DNA from: CALKYB01 sp964510575
GTDB taxonomy: Bacteria > Bdellovibrionota_C > UBA2361 > SZUA-149 > CALKYB01
Direction of reading: 5' to 3'
Length of the DNA: 12,952 bases
NCBI GenBank assembly: GCA_964510575.1
Contig: CAZECN010000054.1
Coordinates: forward strand, 1-12,952
The notes under the pieces are model-generated. The model was not told the origin of the DNA. It saw nothing but the letters and a program-made list of their open reading frames with translations, and ran no database searches. Made by a program: the position numbers and the translations under genes. Positions 1 through 6,126 of the stretch are shown here, in pieces; the first letter of the stretch is position 1; each line of letters opens with the position of its first letter.

Positions 1-168
1 TTAAACAGATAGCTAACCCCTAGCTAGTCTTTAAAAACAATTATACATTAATATCGTCTACTAATCAGGCTTTCTTTAATATTTTCATCTATTTAGCCAT
101 TTTGTTAATAAACTCAACAAATTAAGCCGTTGAATTAAAATGAACAAAATTCAGTATTTACCCATCCC

Positions 169-199
169 GGCCACTAGGGACGATTATTGGCCTTTTTTT
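169..199 (+). terminator. Probable rho-independent terminator
   Basis: GGCCA (169-173) pairs with TGGCC (188-192). After one C/T mismatch two more pairs (TA/TA) can form, closing a loop of about 8 nt. Seven T residues (193-199) follow directly. This is the usual intrinsic-terminator layout for a plus-strand transcript entering from the left of the window. The gene it serves is not in view. The stem is short, so the call is moderate. Confidence 0.5.
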
Positions 200-263
200 G
201 ATTGAGCGAACAGTGTATACCCTTGCCCTTCGCGTTCTCTATGAGTGCGAGGTTTTACCCCAT

Positions 264-340
264 GGGCCTGTAGCTCAGCTGGTTAGAGTGCACGCCTGAT
301 AAGCGTGAGGTCGGTAGTTCAAGTCTACCCAGGCCCACCA
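264..340 (+). tRNA. tRNA-Ile (anticodon GAT)
   Basis: A full cloverleaf is readable. The acceptor stem GGGCCTG pairs with CAGGCCC, and the D arm reads GCTC..GAGT. The anticodon stem CACGC/GCGTG holds the loop CTGATAA, with GAT at 298-300. The T stem GGTAG/CTACC is perfect around loop TTCAAGT. The discriminator is A and CCA is encoded at 338-340. It decodes AUC/AUU. It precedes tRNA-Ala by 49 nt, the order normally found in the 16S-23S rRNA spacer, but no rRNA is seen beside it here. Confidence 0.97.
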
Positions 341-389
341 TACTTGTGTATGACGTGGGGGCAGGTTTTTCCCGTAAATATTAATTTAT

Positions 390-465
390 GGGGCTGTAGC
401 TCAGTTGGGAGAGCGCCGCCCTTGCAAGGCGGAGGTCATCGGTTCAAATCCGTTCAGCTCCACCA
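390..465 (+). tRNA. tRNA-Ala (anticodon TGC)
   Basis: The acceptor stem GGGGCTG pairs with CAGCTCC through one G-U pair; I did not find the G3-U70 identity pair misplaced, as it falls at the third pair, where AlaRS needs it. The anticodon stem CCGCC/GGCGG holds CTTGCAA, with TGC at 423-425. CCA is encoded at 463-465. The T stem is ATCGG/CCGTT, which leaves a U-U mismatch at its second pair (439/453), unlike the fully paired T stem of the neighbouring tRNA-Ile. It is probably co-transcribed with tRNA-Ile. Confidence 0.96.
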
Positions 466-586
466 CCTCCACACCTTTTGTTGAGAGTGGTAATTAAAGA
501 TTTTAAAGCTATTTCTAAGCTCTAGCTCCTATAAAACTTTTAAGTGTTATTTTCGTCCAATAAGCTCATAATATAGTTAGTGAGCC

Positions 587-1306
587 ATGTTTAATTTATC
601 TAAATATATTCTCTTTTTCGCGCTACTAATCCCGGTGGCTCAAGCTGATGACATTCTGGATGTTCAAAGTCGAATAAGAAAAGGTGAAATAAAAGATAAA
701 TCTTCAACAGTTGGTGGATTCGCTCTGCCAAGAAAACCACAAGGAAGAAAGCCCCAACCTAAAAAAAAGTCAGCTAGCAAGAAGCCTATCGAACTAGATG
801 AAAATATATCTAAGGTTAAAGCCTCTACCAATATGCCTTTCACCGAAAAGAAGCCTAAAAAGAAAATAGAGAAAAAGTTATCTACTGAGGGGGAGAAATC
901 CGCTACTCAAACCATACCCGAAGCTCCGAAGGAAAGCAGCGCCACTACTGAGGAAAAATCAACTCCCGAAAAGAAGATAACTACGTCAGAAAAATTTAAA
1001 AAAGCTTTAGAGGAGAAGAAATCTAAAGGAGATAGCTGGACTAAAGAAGGTGGTTCAGGTGAGGGGCGGAGCTCGGATGAAACAGCGCAACTTATTAAGC
1101 GTAAGGCTGAAATAGAGAAAAAGCTTAAGGCAGATTCGAGCACTCATTTTGGTTCTATAAGCATCTCTCAAAAAGCGAGAATGAAAAAAGAACTGAAAGA
1201 GATTAATGGTAAGTTGTCTAACTCCACTCCACTCAGCGAAGACGATGTCTTGAGACATACTGAGTCTATTATAGATAGGGTCAGAAAATCTGGTGGACTA
1301 CGTTAG
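587..1306 (+). CDS. Secreted lysine-rich low-complexity protein, unknown function
   Basis: I do not recognise a family. The 239-residue product opens with a typical Sec signal peptide: K6, a hydrophobic core at about residues 7-18, and an A-Q-A cleavage site after residue 20. The mature part should therefore act in the periplasm or outside. Residues 40-160 are very rich in Lys, Ser, Thr, Glu and Pro (many KKK and PKK tracts) and look disordered. Residues about 167-206 are charged, predicted helical or coiled coil, followed by a short charged tail. The ATG at 587 is chosen because it gives the signal peptide; the ribosome site is weak (GTGAG just upstream). The stop codon overlaps the end of the convergent gene on the other strand by 4 nt. 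The Lys/Glu bias might mimic coding, but the clean signal peptide argues that this is a real gene. Confidence 0.72.
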   Translation: MFNLSKYILFFALLIPVAQADDILDVQSRIRKGEIKDKSSTVGGFALPRKPQGRKPQPKKKSASKKPIELDENISKVKASTNMPFTEKKPKKKIEKKLSTEGEKSATQTIPEAPKESSATTEEKSTPEKKITTSEKFKKALEEKKSKGDSWTKEGGSGEGRSSDETAQLIKRKAEIEKKLKADSSTHFGSISISQKARMKKELKEINGKLSNSTPLSEDDVLRHTESIIDRVRKSGGLR

Positions 1307-1602
1307 AGCTTCTGGAATGTTTCCGGGTCTACCCAACTGAGAAGTTCTCCGATTTCAACATCCTTAGTTTTTTTACTTAGGAAGTTTGCGAAGCCATCAT
1401 CCATTTCAACTAAGCTAGCAACTGATTGAAGTTGTTCTGAGAGTAGAGCCGTTAAAGCTTGTGAGTTTTTAGCTAGTTTTTCTTCAACACTAGGGGAGAG
1501 TCTTCGCATTTGGTCTTCAATACTGGAGTAGTTCCCAGCGATCGCGACTATGATCAATAGCCGTAATGCATTACCTATAATTTTCCCAAAAAAACCAGAC
1601 AC
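1303..1602 (-). CDS. Small membrane-anchored protein, unknown function
   Basis: The product has 99 residues and no recognisable family. A hydrophobic stretch at about residues 8-24 (NALRLLIIVAIAG) is a probable N-terminal membrane anchor, followed by an amphipathic, probably helical part (about 25-85) rich in Leu, Glu and Ser. Translation most likely starts at a GTG at 1600-1602: an AGGA ribosome site lies 9 nt upstream on the minus strand. An extended -10 box lies a little further up (1630-1638). The gene converges on the secreted-protein gene and their stop codons share TTAG (TAA on this strand, TAG on the other), so the two messages would overlap at their ends. The GTG start, the site and the membrane segment make it a probable real gene. 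Confidence 0.62.
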   Translation of the reverse strand: MSGFFGKIIGNALRLLIIVAIAGNYSSIEDQMRRLSPSVEEKLAKNSQALTALLSEQLQSVASLVEMDDGFANFLSKKTKDVEIGELLSWVDPETFQKL

Positions 1603-1629
1603 TTAACTTTTCCTACTATATTGATAGAT

Positions 1630-1638
1630 ATTCTAGCA
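1630..1638 (-). promoter_or_regulatory. Candidate extended -10 promoter of the 99-aa gene
   Basis: Read on the minus strand, TG-C-TAGAAT matches an extended -10 element with one departure from TATAAT. It lies about 28 nt before the GTG start at 1602. No good -35 hexamer stands at the right distance. The expected -35 position falls in the inverted repeat at 1653-1676. Confidence 0.35.
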
Positions 1639-1652
1639 AAACCTATCGGTTC

Positions 1653-1702
1653 TTACTGCTTAAACCTTAGCAGTAAAATCTGGTTTAAGCTAAGTAGCCA
1701 GA
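1653..1702. repeat. Tandem inverted repeats with alternative pairing
   Basis: The first repeat has arms TTACTGCT (1653-1660) and AGCAGTAA (1669-1676), a perfect 8-bp match around an 8-nt spacer. Two bases later a second one has arms TCTGG (1679-1683) and CCAGA (1698-1702). Across the two, GCTTAAACC (1658-1666) is the exact reverse complement of GGTTTAAGC (1682-1690), and TACT/AGTA extend it with a 2-nt bulge. The cross-pairing excludes both local hairpins. The element lies between two divergent genes (starts at 1602 and 1820). It may be an operator or, if transcribed, a switching leader. Confidence 0.6.
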
Positions 1703-1819
1703 ATAAATCGATATTACTTTTAAAAAACCGAATCTAAAGCGCGGTAATTCCAAATTTATTAGCCAAAACTCAAAATTCTAGGCATTGCTTGGGTCTAGGG
1801 TAATTAGACGGATGGGAAT

Positions 1820-2866
1820 TTGGAAAAATCAGATCGCAATAACTTAACAGGCTTAGTTGTCGGCCTTTTAGTCAGTGTAGTTGTAATTTGGTTTCTATTC
1901 CGAGATTTAGACTGGCCGAGCCTATCCAGTTACTTCGAGCGCATCAATTATCAATTCATACCAATCGTTCTTTTATTTTCATGGTCCAGTTATTGGTTAA
2001 GGGCACTAAGGTGGAAACTATTAATTCCGACCAATAATTCAGTGGCCCTGAAGAACCTATACCACGCAACCTCACTTGGCTTACTTGCTAGTTGGATTTT
2101 ACCTCTCAGAGCAGGGGAGTTTATTAGACCCTGGGCCTTGAGTAAAAGCGACAAGGTGAGTTTTTCGTCTGCTTTTGCAAGCATTGTAGTCGAACGAGTT
2201 TTTGATGTCTTAGCTCTTTTAGTTGTATTAGGTATTTGCTTACCGCAAATTGAAGACATCCCGCCTGTTGTAGCAGCTGGTAGCTATATTCTGGGAGCGC
2301 TGGCTAGTGTCATCTCTGTAGTAGTGGTTGTCGCTTACCTTAGCGGAGAGTGGCTGCTTAAGACGCTTGATAGTGTTTTAGGTCTTCTTTTTTCTGAGGG
2401 CAGCAAGCTAAGAGATAGCATAATTAGCATGGCCGAAGAATTCACAACTGGCCTTCGCTCCATCAGCTCATTTTCTGAGTTTTTTAAAGCAATACTTTAT
2501 ACCATCGGTTTATGGATGGCGTTTATTGGAATGTATTGGAGTGTGCTGTGGTGCTTTGGAGAGACAGGCTCGGCTTTTCTAGCAGCTTTGGTAACGGTGA
2601 TGGTGGGACTTGCGATTGCTGCGCCTAGTGGGCCAGGCTTTGTGGGAACTTTTCAATTCGGTTGTGTGCTAGCCTTAACGACTCTTTCTGGCTACACCAA
2701 AGAATTTAGCATTGCTTATTCTGTTCTTAACCACGCTTTGCAAGCTGGTTTCGGTGTTTTGCTTGGTTTATTGAGCCTGAAGAGTATGGGTCTTAGTTTT
2801 TCTAGTCTAACTAGCTCAATAAAGAGCAGCCAAAATTTATCCACATCTAAGTCCGTAGCTAACTAA
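1820..2866 (+). CDS. UPF0104 / LPG-synthase TM-domain family membrane protein
   Basis: This 348-residue polytopic inner-membrane protein has the hallmarks of the family that includes the flippase part of MprF, AglD and YbhN. SYWLRALRWKLLIP at about 57-70 matches the conserved LRALRW motif. LRAGEFIRPWAL lies at about 96-107, ERVFDVLALL at 125-134 and APSGPGFVGTF at 268-278. About seven hydrophobic helices can be traced. It lacks the C-terminal aminoacyl-transferase domain of MprF, so it is probably a lipid or glycolipid translocation factor rather than a lysyl-lipid synthase; the substrate cannot be told. Translation starts at TTG (1820), because no ATG or GTG precedes the first helix in frame; a G-rich site (GGATGGGA) lies just upstream. 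The last 8 nt overlap the end of trmL on the other strand. Confidence 0.88.
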   Translation: MEKSDRNNLTGLVVGLLVSVVVIWFLFRDLDWPSLSSYFERINYQFIPIVLLFSWSSYWLRALRWKLLIPTNNSVALKNLYHATSLGLLASWILPLRAGEFIRPWALSKSDKVSFSSAFASIVVERVFDVLALLVVLGICLPQIEDIPPVVAAGSYILGALASVISVVVVVAYLSGEWLLKTLDSVLGLLFSEGSKLRDSIISMAEEFTTGLRSISSFSEFFKAILYTIGLWMAFIGMYWSVLWCFGETGSAFLAALVTVMVGLAIAAPSGPGFVGTFQFGCVLALTTLSGYTKEFSIAYSVLNHALQAGFGVLLGLLSLKSMGLSFSSLTSSIKSSQNLSTSKSVAN

Positions 2867-3317
2867 TCTGAAGCTGCCTACGAGCTTCGTAAACTGCAAC
2901 AGCCACAGAGTTCGCAAGGTTCAAACTTCTAACTCCGGGTTGGTCTATCTTAATGCCTAATCTTTGTTTGCCATAGTTTTGGTGAAAACTTTCAGCTAAT
3001 CCAGCTGTTTCGCATCCAAAGACCAGGCTATCCTGAGCACTATAATTCACAGAGAGATACGAACGCTCAGCCTTAGTGCTAAAAAACCATAGAGAGCCTT
3101 CAGACCCTGCCGCAGAAGAGGTGAATTCTTCCCAATTTTCATGAACAGTCCAGTCTACATACTTCCAATAGTCTAGGCCTGCTCGTTTTAGATACTTGTC
3201 GGTTAATTCAAAGCCTAAAGGTTCAATTAAGTGAAGCTCGCTACCAGTAGCTGCTGACAAGCGAGCAATATTGCCCGTGTTCTGTGGGATTTGGGGATTA
3301 ACTAATACTATTTTCAC
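2859..3317 (-). CDS. trmL: tRNA (cytidine(34)-2'-O)-methyltransferase
   Basis: The 152-residue product matches the YibK/TrmL class of SPOUT methyltransferases in length and motifs. It would use S-adenosylmethionine to methylate the 2'-OH of wobble nucleotide 34 in tRNA-Leu isoacceptors, acting as a dimer in the cytoplasm. Visible are IVLVNPQIPQNTGNIAR (residues 3-19, with the conserved N13 and R19), FGCETAGL (100-107, the knot GxExxGL motif) and SLNLANSVAVAVYEA (131-145, the C-terminal SAM-binding loop and knot helix). The start codon lies 20 nt inside the end of the upstream DUF1285 gene, which suggests translational coupling. On the other side it converges with the UPF0104 gene and overlaps it by 8 nt. 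Confidence 0.95.
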   Translation of the reverse strand: MKIVLVNPQIPQNTGNIARLSAATGSELHLIEPLGFELTDKYLKRAGLDYWKYVDWTVHENWEEFTSSAAGSEGSLWFFSTKAERSYLSVNYSAQDSLVFGCETAGLAESFHQNYGKQRLGIKIDQPGVRSLNLANSVAVAVYEARRQLQIS

Positions 3318-3774
3318 GATCTATCTTCTCAACTGTATGTCCTCGAAATAGGAAAGTTCCGTCGCTTTCTTCAATTTCAGGGAATAATGTCTGGGCAGCT
3401 GCAGATAATAATTTGGCAGTGTACTGACCTTTCTTAACTTTGCAATAAAACGCAGAGTTACCTTCGGTATCATTCATCAAAGTTTCTGGCTTAAAAATTT
3501 CTCTACTAAAATCATTTAAAATTAATTCTAACTGACCGTCATTCCCCTCGATGGATTTTACTACGTATGCCGTATCCTCAATATTAACCTCAACAGCTTT
3601 GTTTTCTGTTCTTATAATCCAAGAAGATAAATCAACATTCCATACCAACTTATCGTAAAAATAACGTAGAAGATGCTCATTGCTAATGATAACTCCCGCT
3701 GCCCGCATTCGACCCTGCGAGTCGATTGAGAGGCTTTCTGGGTTGTTCATCAAAACTACTGGATCTGAGGCCAT
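3298..3774 (-). CDS. DUF1285-family protein
   Basis: This soluble 158-residue protein has no signal peptide or membrane helix. The pattern fits DUF1285. It starts with an 'I-D-x-x-G-R-M-x-x-x-G-x-x-I' strand (about 17-30) and continues with HLLRYFYDKLVWNVDLSSWIIRT (about 34-56 region) and a VNIEDTAYVV segment (63-72). It ends with a 'F-Y-C-K-V-K-K-G-x-Y-T-A-K-L' segment, which resembles the 'Y-x-x-V-R-x-G-L-x-A-x-L' end of the family. The biochemical role is unknown. The ATG at 3774 has a strong GGGAG site 5 nt upstream. The gene overlaps trmL by 20 nt, so the two form a small operon. The family call is by remembered motif pattern, not a search. Confidence 0.7.
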   Translation of the reverse strand: MASDPVVLMNNPESLSIDSQGRMRAAGVIISNEHLLRYFYDKLVWNVDLSSWIIRTENKAVEVNIEDTAYVVKSIEGNDGQLELILNDFSREIFKPETLMNDTEGNSAFYCKVKKGQYTAKLLSAAAQTLFPEIEESDGTFLFRGHTVEKIDRENSIS

Positions 3775-3791
3775 ATTGCTCCCTTTTATTG

Positions 3792-3820
3792 CTAATAAAT
3801 ACAGCTACTTAAAGTATCAA
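3792..3820 (-). promoter_or_regulatory. Candidate promoter of the DUF1285-trmL operon
   Basis: On the minus strand TTGATA (3820-3815) and TATTAG (3797-3792) are separated by 17 nt, a standard sigma-70-like layout. The predicted transcript start near 3785 leaves a leader of only about 11 nt, just enough for the GGGAG ribosome site before the ATG at 3774. Confidence 0.4.
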
Positions 3821-3863
3821 GTGAGCAGCTAAATAATTCACATAATTCTCTTGAAATTGTCCT

Positions 3864-3869
3864 TATAAT
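3864..3869 (+). promoter_or_regulatory. Candidate -10 box of the mdh promoter
   Basis: A perfect TATAAT stands 77 nt before the mdh ATG. No good -35 hexamer lies 16-18 nt upstream. An alternative pairing is TTGAAA (3851-3856) with TTTATT (3874-3879) at 17 nt. Either would start the message at about 3876-3886, ahead of the GC-rich hairpin at 3890-3904. Confidence 0.4.
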
Positions 3870-3879
3870 GATATTTATT

Positions 3880-3911
3880 CCCCGCGAAAGCCGGTTCCTC
3901 CGGCAATGACG
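3880..3911. repeat. GC-rich palindrome in mdh leader, REP-like
   Basis: GCCGG (3890-3894) and CCGGC (3900-3904) form a perfect 5-bp stem around TTCCT. It sits in a GC-rich block, CCCCGCGAAAG before and AATGACG after, that stands out from the AT-rich surroundings. The order 'CGTCATTGC..' on the minus strand and 'CCCGCGAAAG' on the plus strand recall dispersed intergenic palindromes of proteobacteria. Only one copy is in this window, so a repeat family is not shown. No T run follows, so it is not a terminator. Confidence 0.4.
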
Positions 3912-3945
3912 CATTATTTTATCAGAGATAGAGAAATAGTTAATC

Positions 3946-4875
3946 ATGGCAAGAAAAAAAATAGCCCTAATCGGGTCTGGTAACATTGGTGGCTCAATAG
4001 CTTTCCTTTGCTGCATCAAGGAACTAGCTGATGTTGTTTTATTTGATGTAGTTGAGAGCATGCCTCAAGGAAAGGCCCTGGACCTATCTCATACTCTTCC
4101 AGTTTTTAATTCTTCGGTAAAGGTCACAGGTACCAACGATTATAAAGATATTGCTGGAGCAGATGTTTGTATCGTCACTGCTGGCTTGGCTAGAAAGCCA
4201 GGAATGAGCAGAGATGACCTACTTAAGACTAATGCAAAAATTATGAAATCTGTTGCCCAGGGTATTCGCGAAAATGCTCCTGACAGTTTTGTAATCGTAG
4301 TCTCAAACCCTCTTGATGCGATGGTTACTCTTTGTCAGAGAGAAACTGGCTTTCCAGCTAACAAGGTAGTTGGAATGGCTGGTGTGCTTGATTCCTCTAG
4401 GTATAGAGCCTTCCTAGCGGATGAGACAGGAATGTCTCCTGAGCTGATTCACGCAACTGTTTTGGGTGGTCACGGGGATGACATGGTTCCAGTTCGTTCT
4501 GCTACTACAATCAACGGCGTAGGAATTACAGAATTCGTTGAAGAAGCTCGCCTTCTCGAAATCGAAACCAGAGTTCGCGGAGCTGGTGGAGAGGTTGTTG
4601 GGCTTCTTAAAACGGGTAGTGCCTTTTGCTCACCCGCTGCGTCTGCAATTCAAATGGCCGAATGTTATCTTTTCGACGAGAAAAAACTGCTTCCGTGCGC
4701 TGCTCTTTTAAATGGCGAGTACGGCTATGAGGGACTCTATATTGGTGTTCCATGTATTCTAGGTGCTGGTGGTGTTGAGAAGGTTGTGGAAATTGAACTC
4801 AGCGATGATGAGAAGAAAGCGCTAGATGTTAGTGCTGGGAAGGTTAAGGATTTAATTGAATCGCTGCCTGCTTAA
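3946..4875 (+). CDS. mdh: Malate dehydrogenase, LDH-like type
   Basis: It catalyses the NAD-dependent, reversible oxidation of malate to oxaloacetate in the TCA cycle, in the cytoplasm. The 309-residue length is usual for the lactate-dehydrogenase-like MDH class. The Rossmann motif GSGNIGG covers residues 10-16, and D34 at the end of the second strand favours NAD over NADP. The active-site loop ARKPGMSRDD supplies substrate-binding R83 and R89; R83 in place of the LDH glutamine marks a malate enzyme. N121 and D124 lie in SNPLD, R152 in DSSRYR and the catalytic H176 in GGHGDDMVP. The ATG at 3946 directly precedes the first beta strand; only a weak purine-rich ribosome site is seen. It heads a cluster with sucC (56 nt downstream), sucD and ndk, consistent with joint TCA-cycle expression. 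Confidence 0.97.
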   Translation: MARKKIALIGSGNIGGSIAFLCCIKELADVVLFDVVESMPQGKALDLSHTLPVFNSSVKVTGTNDYKDIAGADVCIVTAGLARKPGMSRDDLLKTNAKIMKSVAQGIRENAPDSFVIVVSNPLDAMVTLCQRETGFPANKVVGMAGVLDSSRYRAFLADETGMSPELIHATVLGGHGDDMVPVRSATTINGVGITEFVEEARLLEIETRVRGAGGEVVGLLKTGSAFCSPAASAIQMAECYLFDEKKLLPCAALLNGEYGYEGLYIGVPCILGAGGVEKVVEIELSDDEKKALDVSAGKVKDLIESLPA

Positions 4876-4931
4876 AACATAGCTAGCTGAAAAACGAATT
4901 TAGATAGAATTTTCAAAATTACAGGAATAAA

Positions 4932-6095
4932 ATGAATTTACACGAATATCAGGCCAAACAACTTCTTAAGCCTTTTGGGGTTCCGGTCCTAAATGGTGAG
5001 CTTGCCTATACACCTCGCGCAGCTCAGAAAGCCGCAGTTAACCTCGGTGACGGAGTTTGTGTGGTTAAGGCTCAGGTTCATGCTGGTGGTCGAGGAAAAG
5101 CAGGTGGAGTAAAGCTTGCAAAAAACAGTCAAGAAGCTTTTGAAATAGCTTCTGAAATTCTTGGAATGACTTTAGTGACTCCTCAAACTGGAGCTGAAGG
5201 TAAACTTGTTCGCAAGGTTTGGATAGAAGAGGGAGCTAAGATTAAGAACGAGTACTACTTAAGTTTGGTAGTAGACCGTGCCGCAGCTGCAGTTTCCTTC
5301 GTAGTAAGTGCCGAAGGTGGAATGGAGATCGAAGAGGTCGCCCATAGCAATCCTGAAAAAATTCTCACAGTAAACGTAGCTCCAGAGATTGGTCTACAGG
5401 GGTTTCATTGCAGAAAGATCACTTCTTTTCTTGGCCTGGATAAAGCCGGAGCTAGAAAACTAACTCCAGTGCTTTCATCGCTATACAAAGCTTTTTTAGA
5501 GTTGGACTGTGAAATGCTTGAAATCAATCCTCTTATGGAGACTGAAGAAGGGGAGTTCATTTGCTTGGACTGCAAGATGGCAATTGATGACAATGCCCTG
5601 TACCGTCAGAAAGAAGCCTACGCTATGCTCGATTACGACGAAGTCGATGAGCGAGAAGTTAAGGCAAAGGAGCTTGGTCTTAGTTATATCGCTCTAGATG
5701 GAAACATCGGTTGTATGGTCAACGGTGCCGGGCTGGCCATGGCTACAATGGACATCATCAAGCAGTACGGTGGTGAGCCGGCTAACTTTCTTGATGTTGG
5801 GGGAGGAGCAACAAAGGAGAAGGTATGTGAAGCCTTCAAACTTATTCTAGCCGACAAGGCCGTGAAGGGAATTTTAGTGAACATCTTTGGTGGAATCATG
5901 CGGTGCGACGTTATTGCGGAAGGTGTGGTTGCTGCCGCTAAGGAGCTAGGAATTGAAGATCCTTTAGTCGTAAGACTTAAAGGTACTAACGTGGAATTGG
6001 GTAAAGAGATACTGGCTAAATCTGGGTTGAAGATCATTCCAGCAGACTCAATGGCTGATGCTGCTGAAAAAATTGTTTCAGCTGTTAAGGGCTAA
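4932..6095 (+). CDS. sucC: Succinyl-CoA synthetase, beta subunit
   Basis: This is the ATP-grasp subunit of succinyl-CoA ligase, which binds nucleotide and succinate and, with SucD, interconverts succinyl-CoA and succinate with NTP formation. Its 387 residues match the E. coli subunit within one residue. Motifs are present in order: MNLHEYQAKQLLKPFGVPV at the N-terminus, VVKAQVHAGGRGKAGGVK (44-61, nucleotide-binding lysine K46 and Gly-rich loop), a LEINPLM..DCKMAIDDNALYR magnesium/nucleotide region (about 196-225), a GCMVNGAGLAMATMD segment, FLDVGGGAT, and the ILVNIFGGIMRCDVIAEG ligase segment near residues 315-332. The ATG has an AGGA ribosome site 5 nt upstream. The gap to sucD is 31 nt. Confidence 0.98.
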   Translation: MNLHEYQAKQLLKPFGVPVLNGELAYTPRAAQKAAVNLGDGVCVVKAQVHAGGRGKAGGVKLAKNSQEAFEIASEILGMTLVTPQTGAEGKLVRKVWIEEGAKIKNEYYLSLVVDRAAAAVSFVVSAEGGMEIEEVAHSNPEKILTVNVAPEIGLQGFHCRKITSFLGLDKAGARKLTPVLSSLYKAFLELDCEMLEINPLMETEEGEFICLDCKMAIDDNALYRQKEAYAMLDYDEVDEREVKAKELGLSYIALDGNIGCMVNGAGLAMATMDIIKQYGGEPANFLDVGGGATKEKVCEAFKLILADKAVKGILVNIFGGIMRCDVIAEGVVAAAKELGIEDPLVVRLKGTNVELGKEILAKSGLKIIPADSMADAAEKIVSAVKG

Positions 6096-6126
6096 GTTAG
6101 ATTATTTATCCAAGGAGATTTTTAAA

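Noticed and set aside
27..44. CTTTAAAAACAATT resembling an rRNA antitermination boxA
   Set aside because: Only a loose match, and no rRNA, boxB or rRNA promoter is visible nearby; AT-rich sequence gives such matches by chance.
198..221. TTGATT and TATACC as a tRNA promoter
   Set aside because: The spacing is only 12 nt and no other -35 fits, so I do not call a promoter for the tRNA pair.
3792..4061. 89-residue minus-strand frame over the mdh leader and start
   Set aside because: It lies antisense to mdh, shows no recognisable motif and runs through the promoter region.
4905..4926. TAGAAT and AATTTT-C-AAAATT before sucC as a promoter with an operator
   Set aside because: No -35 box at a suitable distance and pure A/T palindromes are common by chance; sucC is more likely read from the mdh promoter.
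6058..6126. Upstream ATG extending sucD by 23 residues
   Set aside because: It overlaps sucC, has no ribosome site and lacks family similarity; the ATG at 6127 gives exactly the 289-residue family length.
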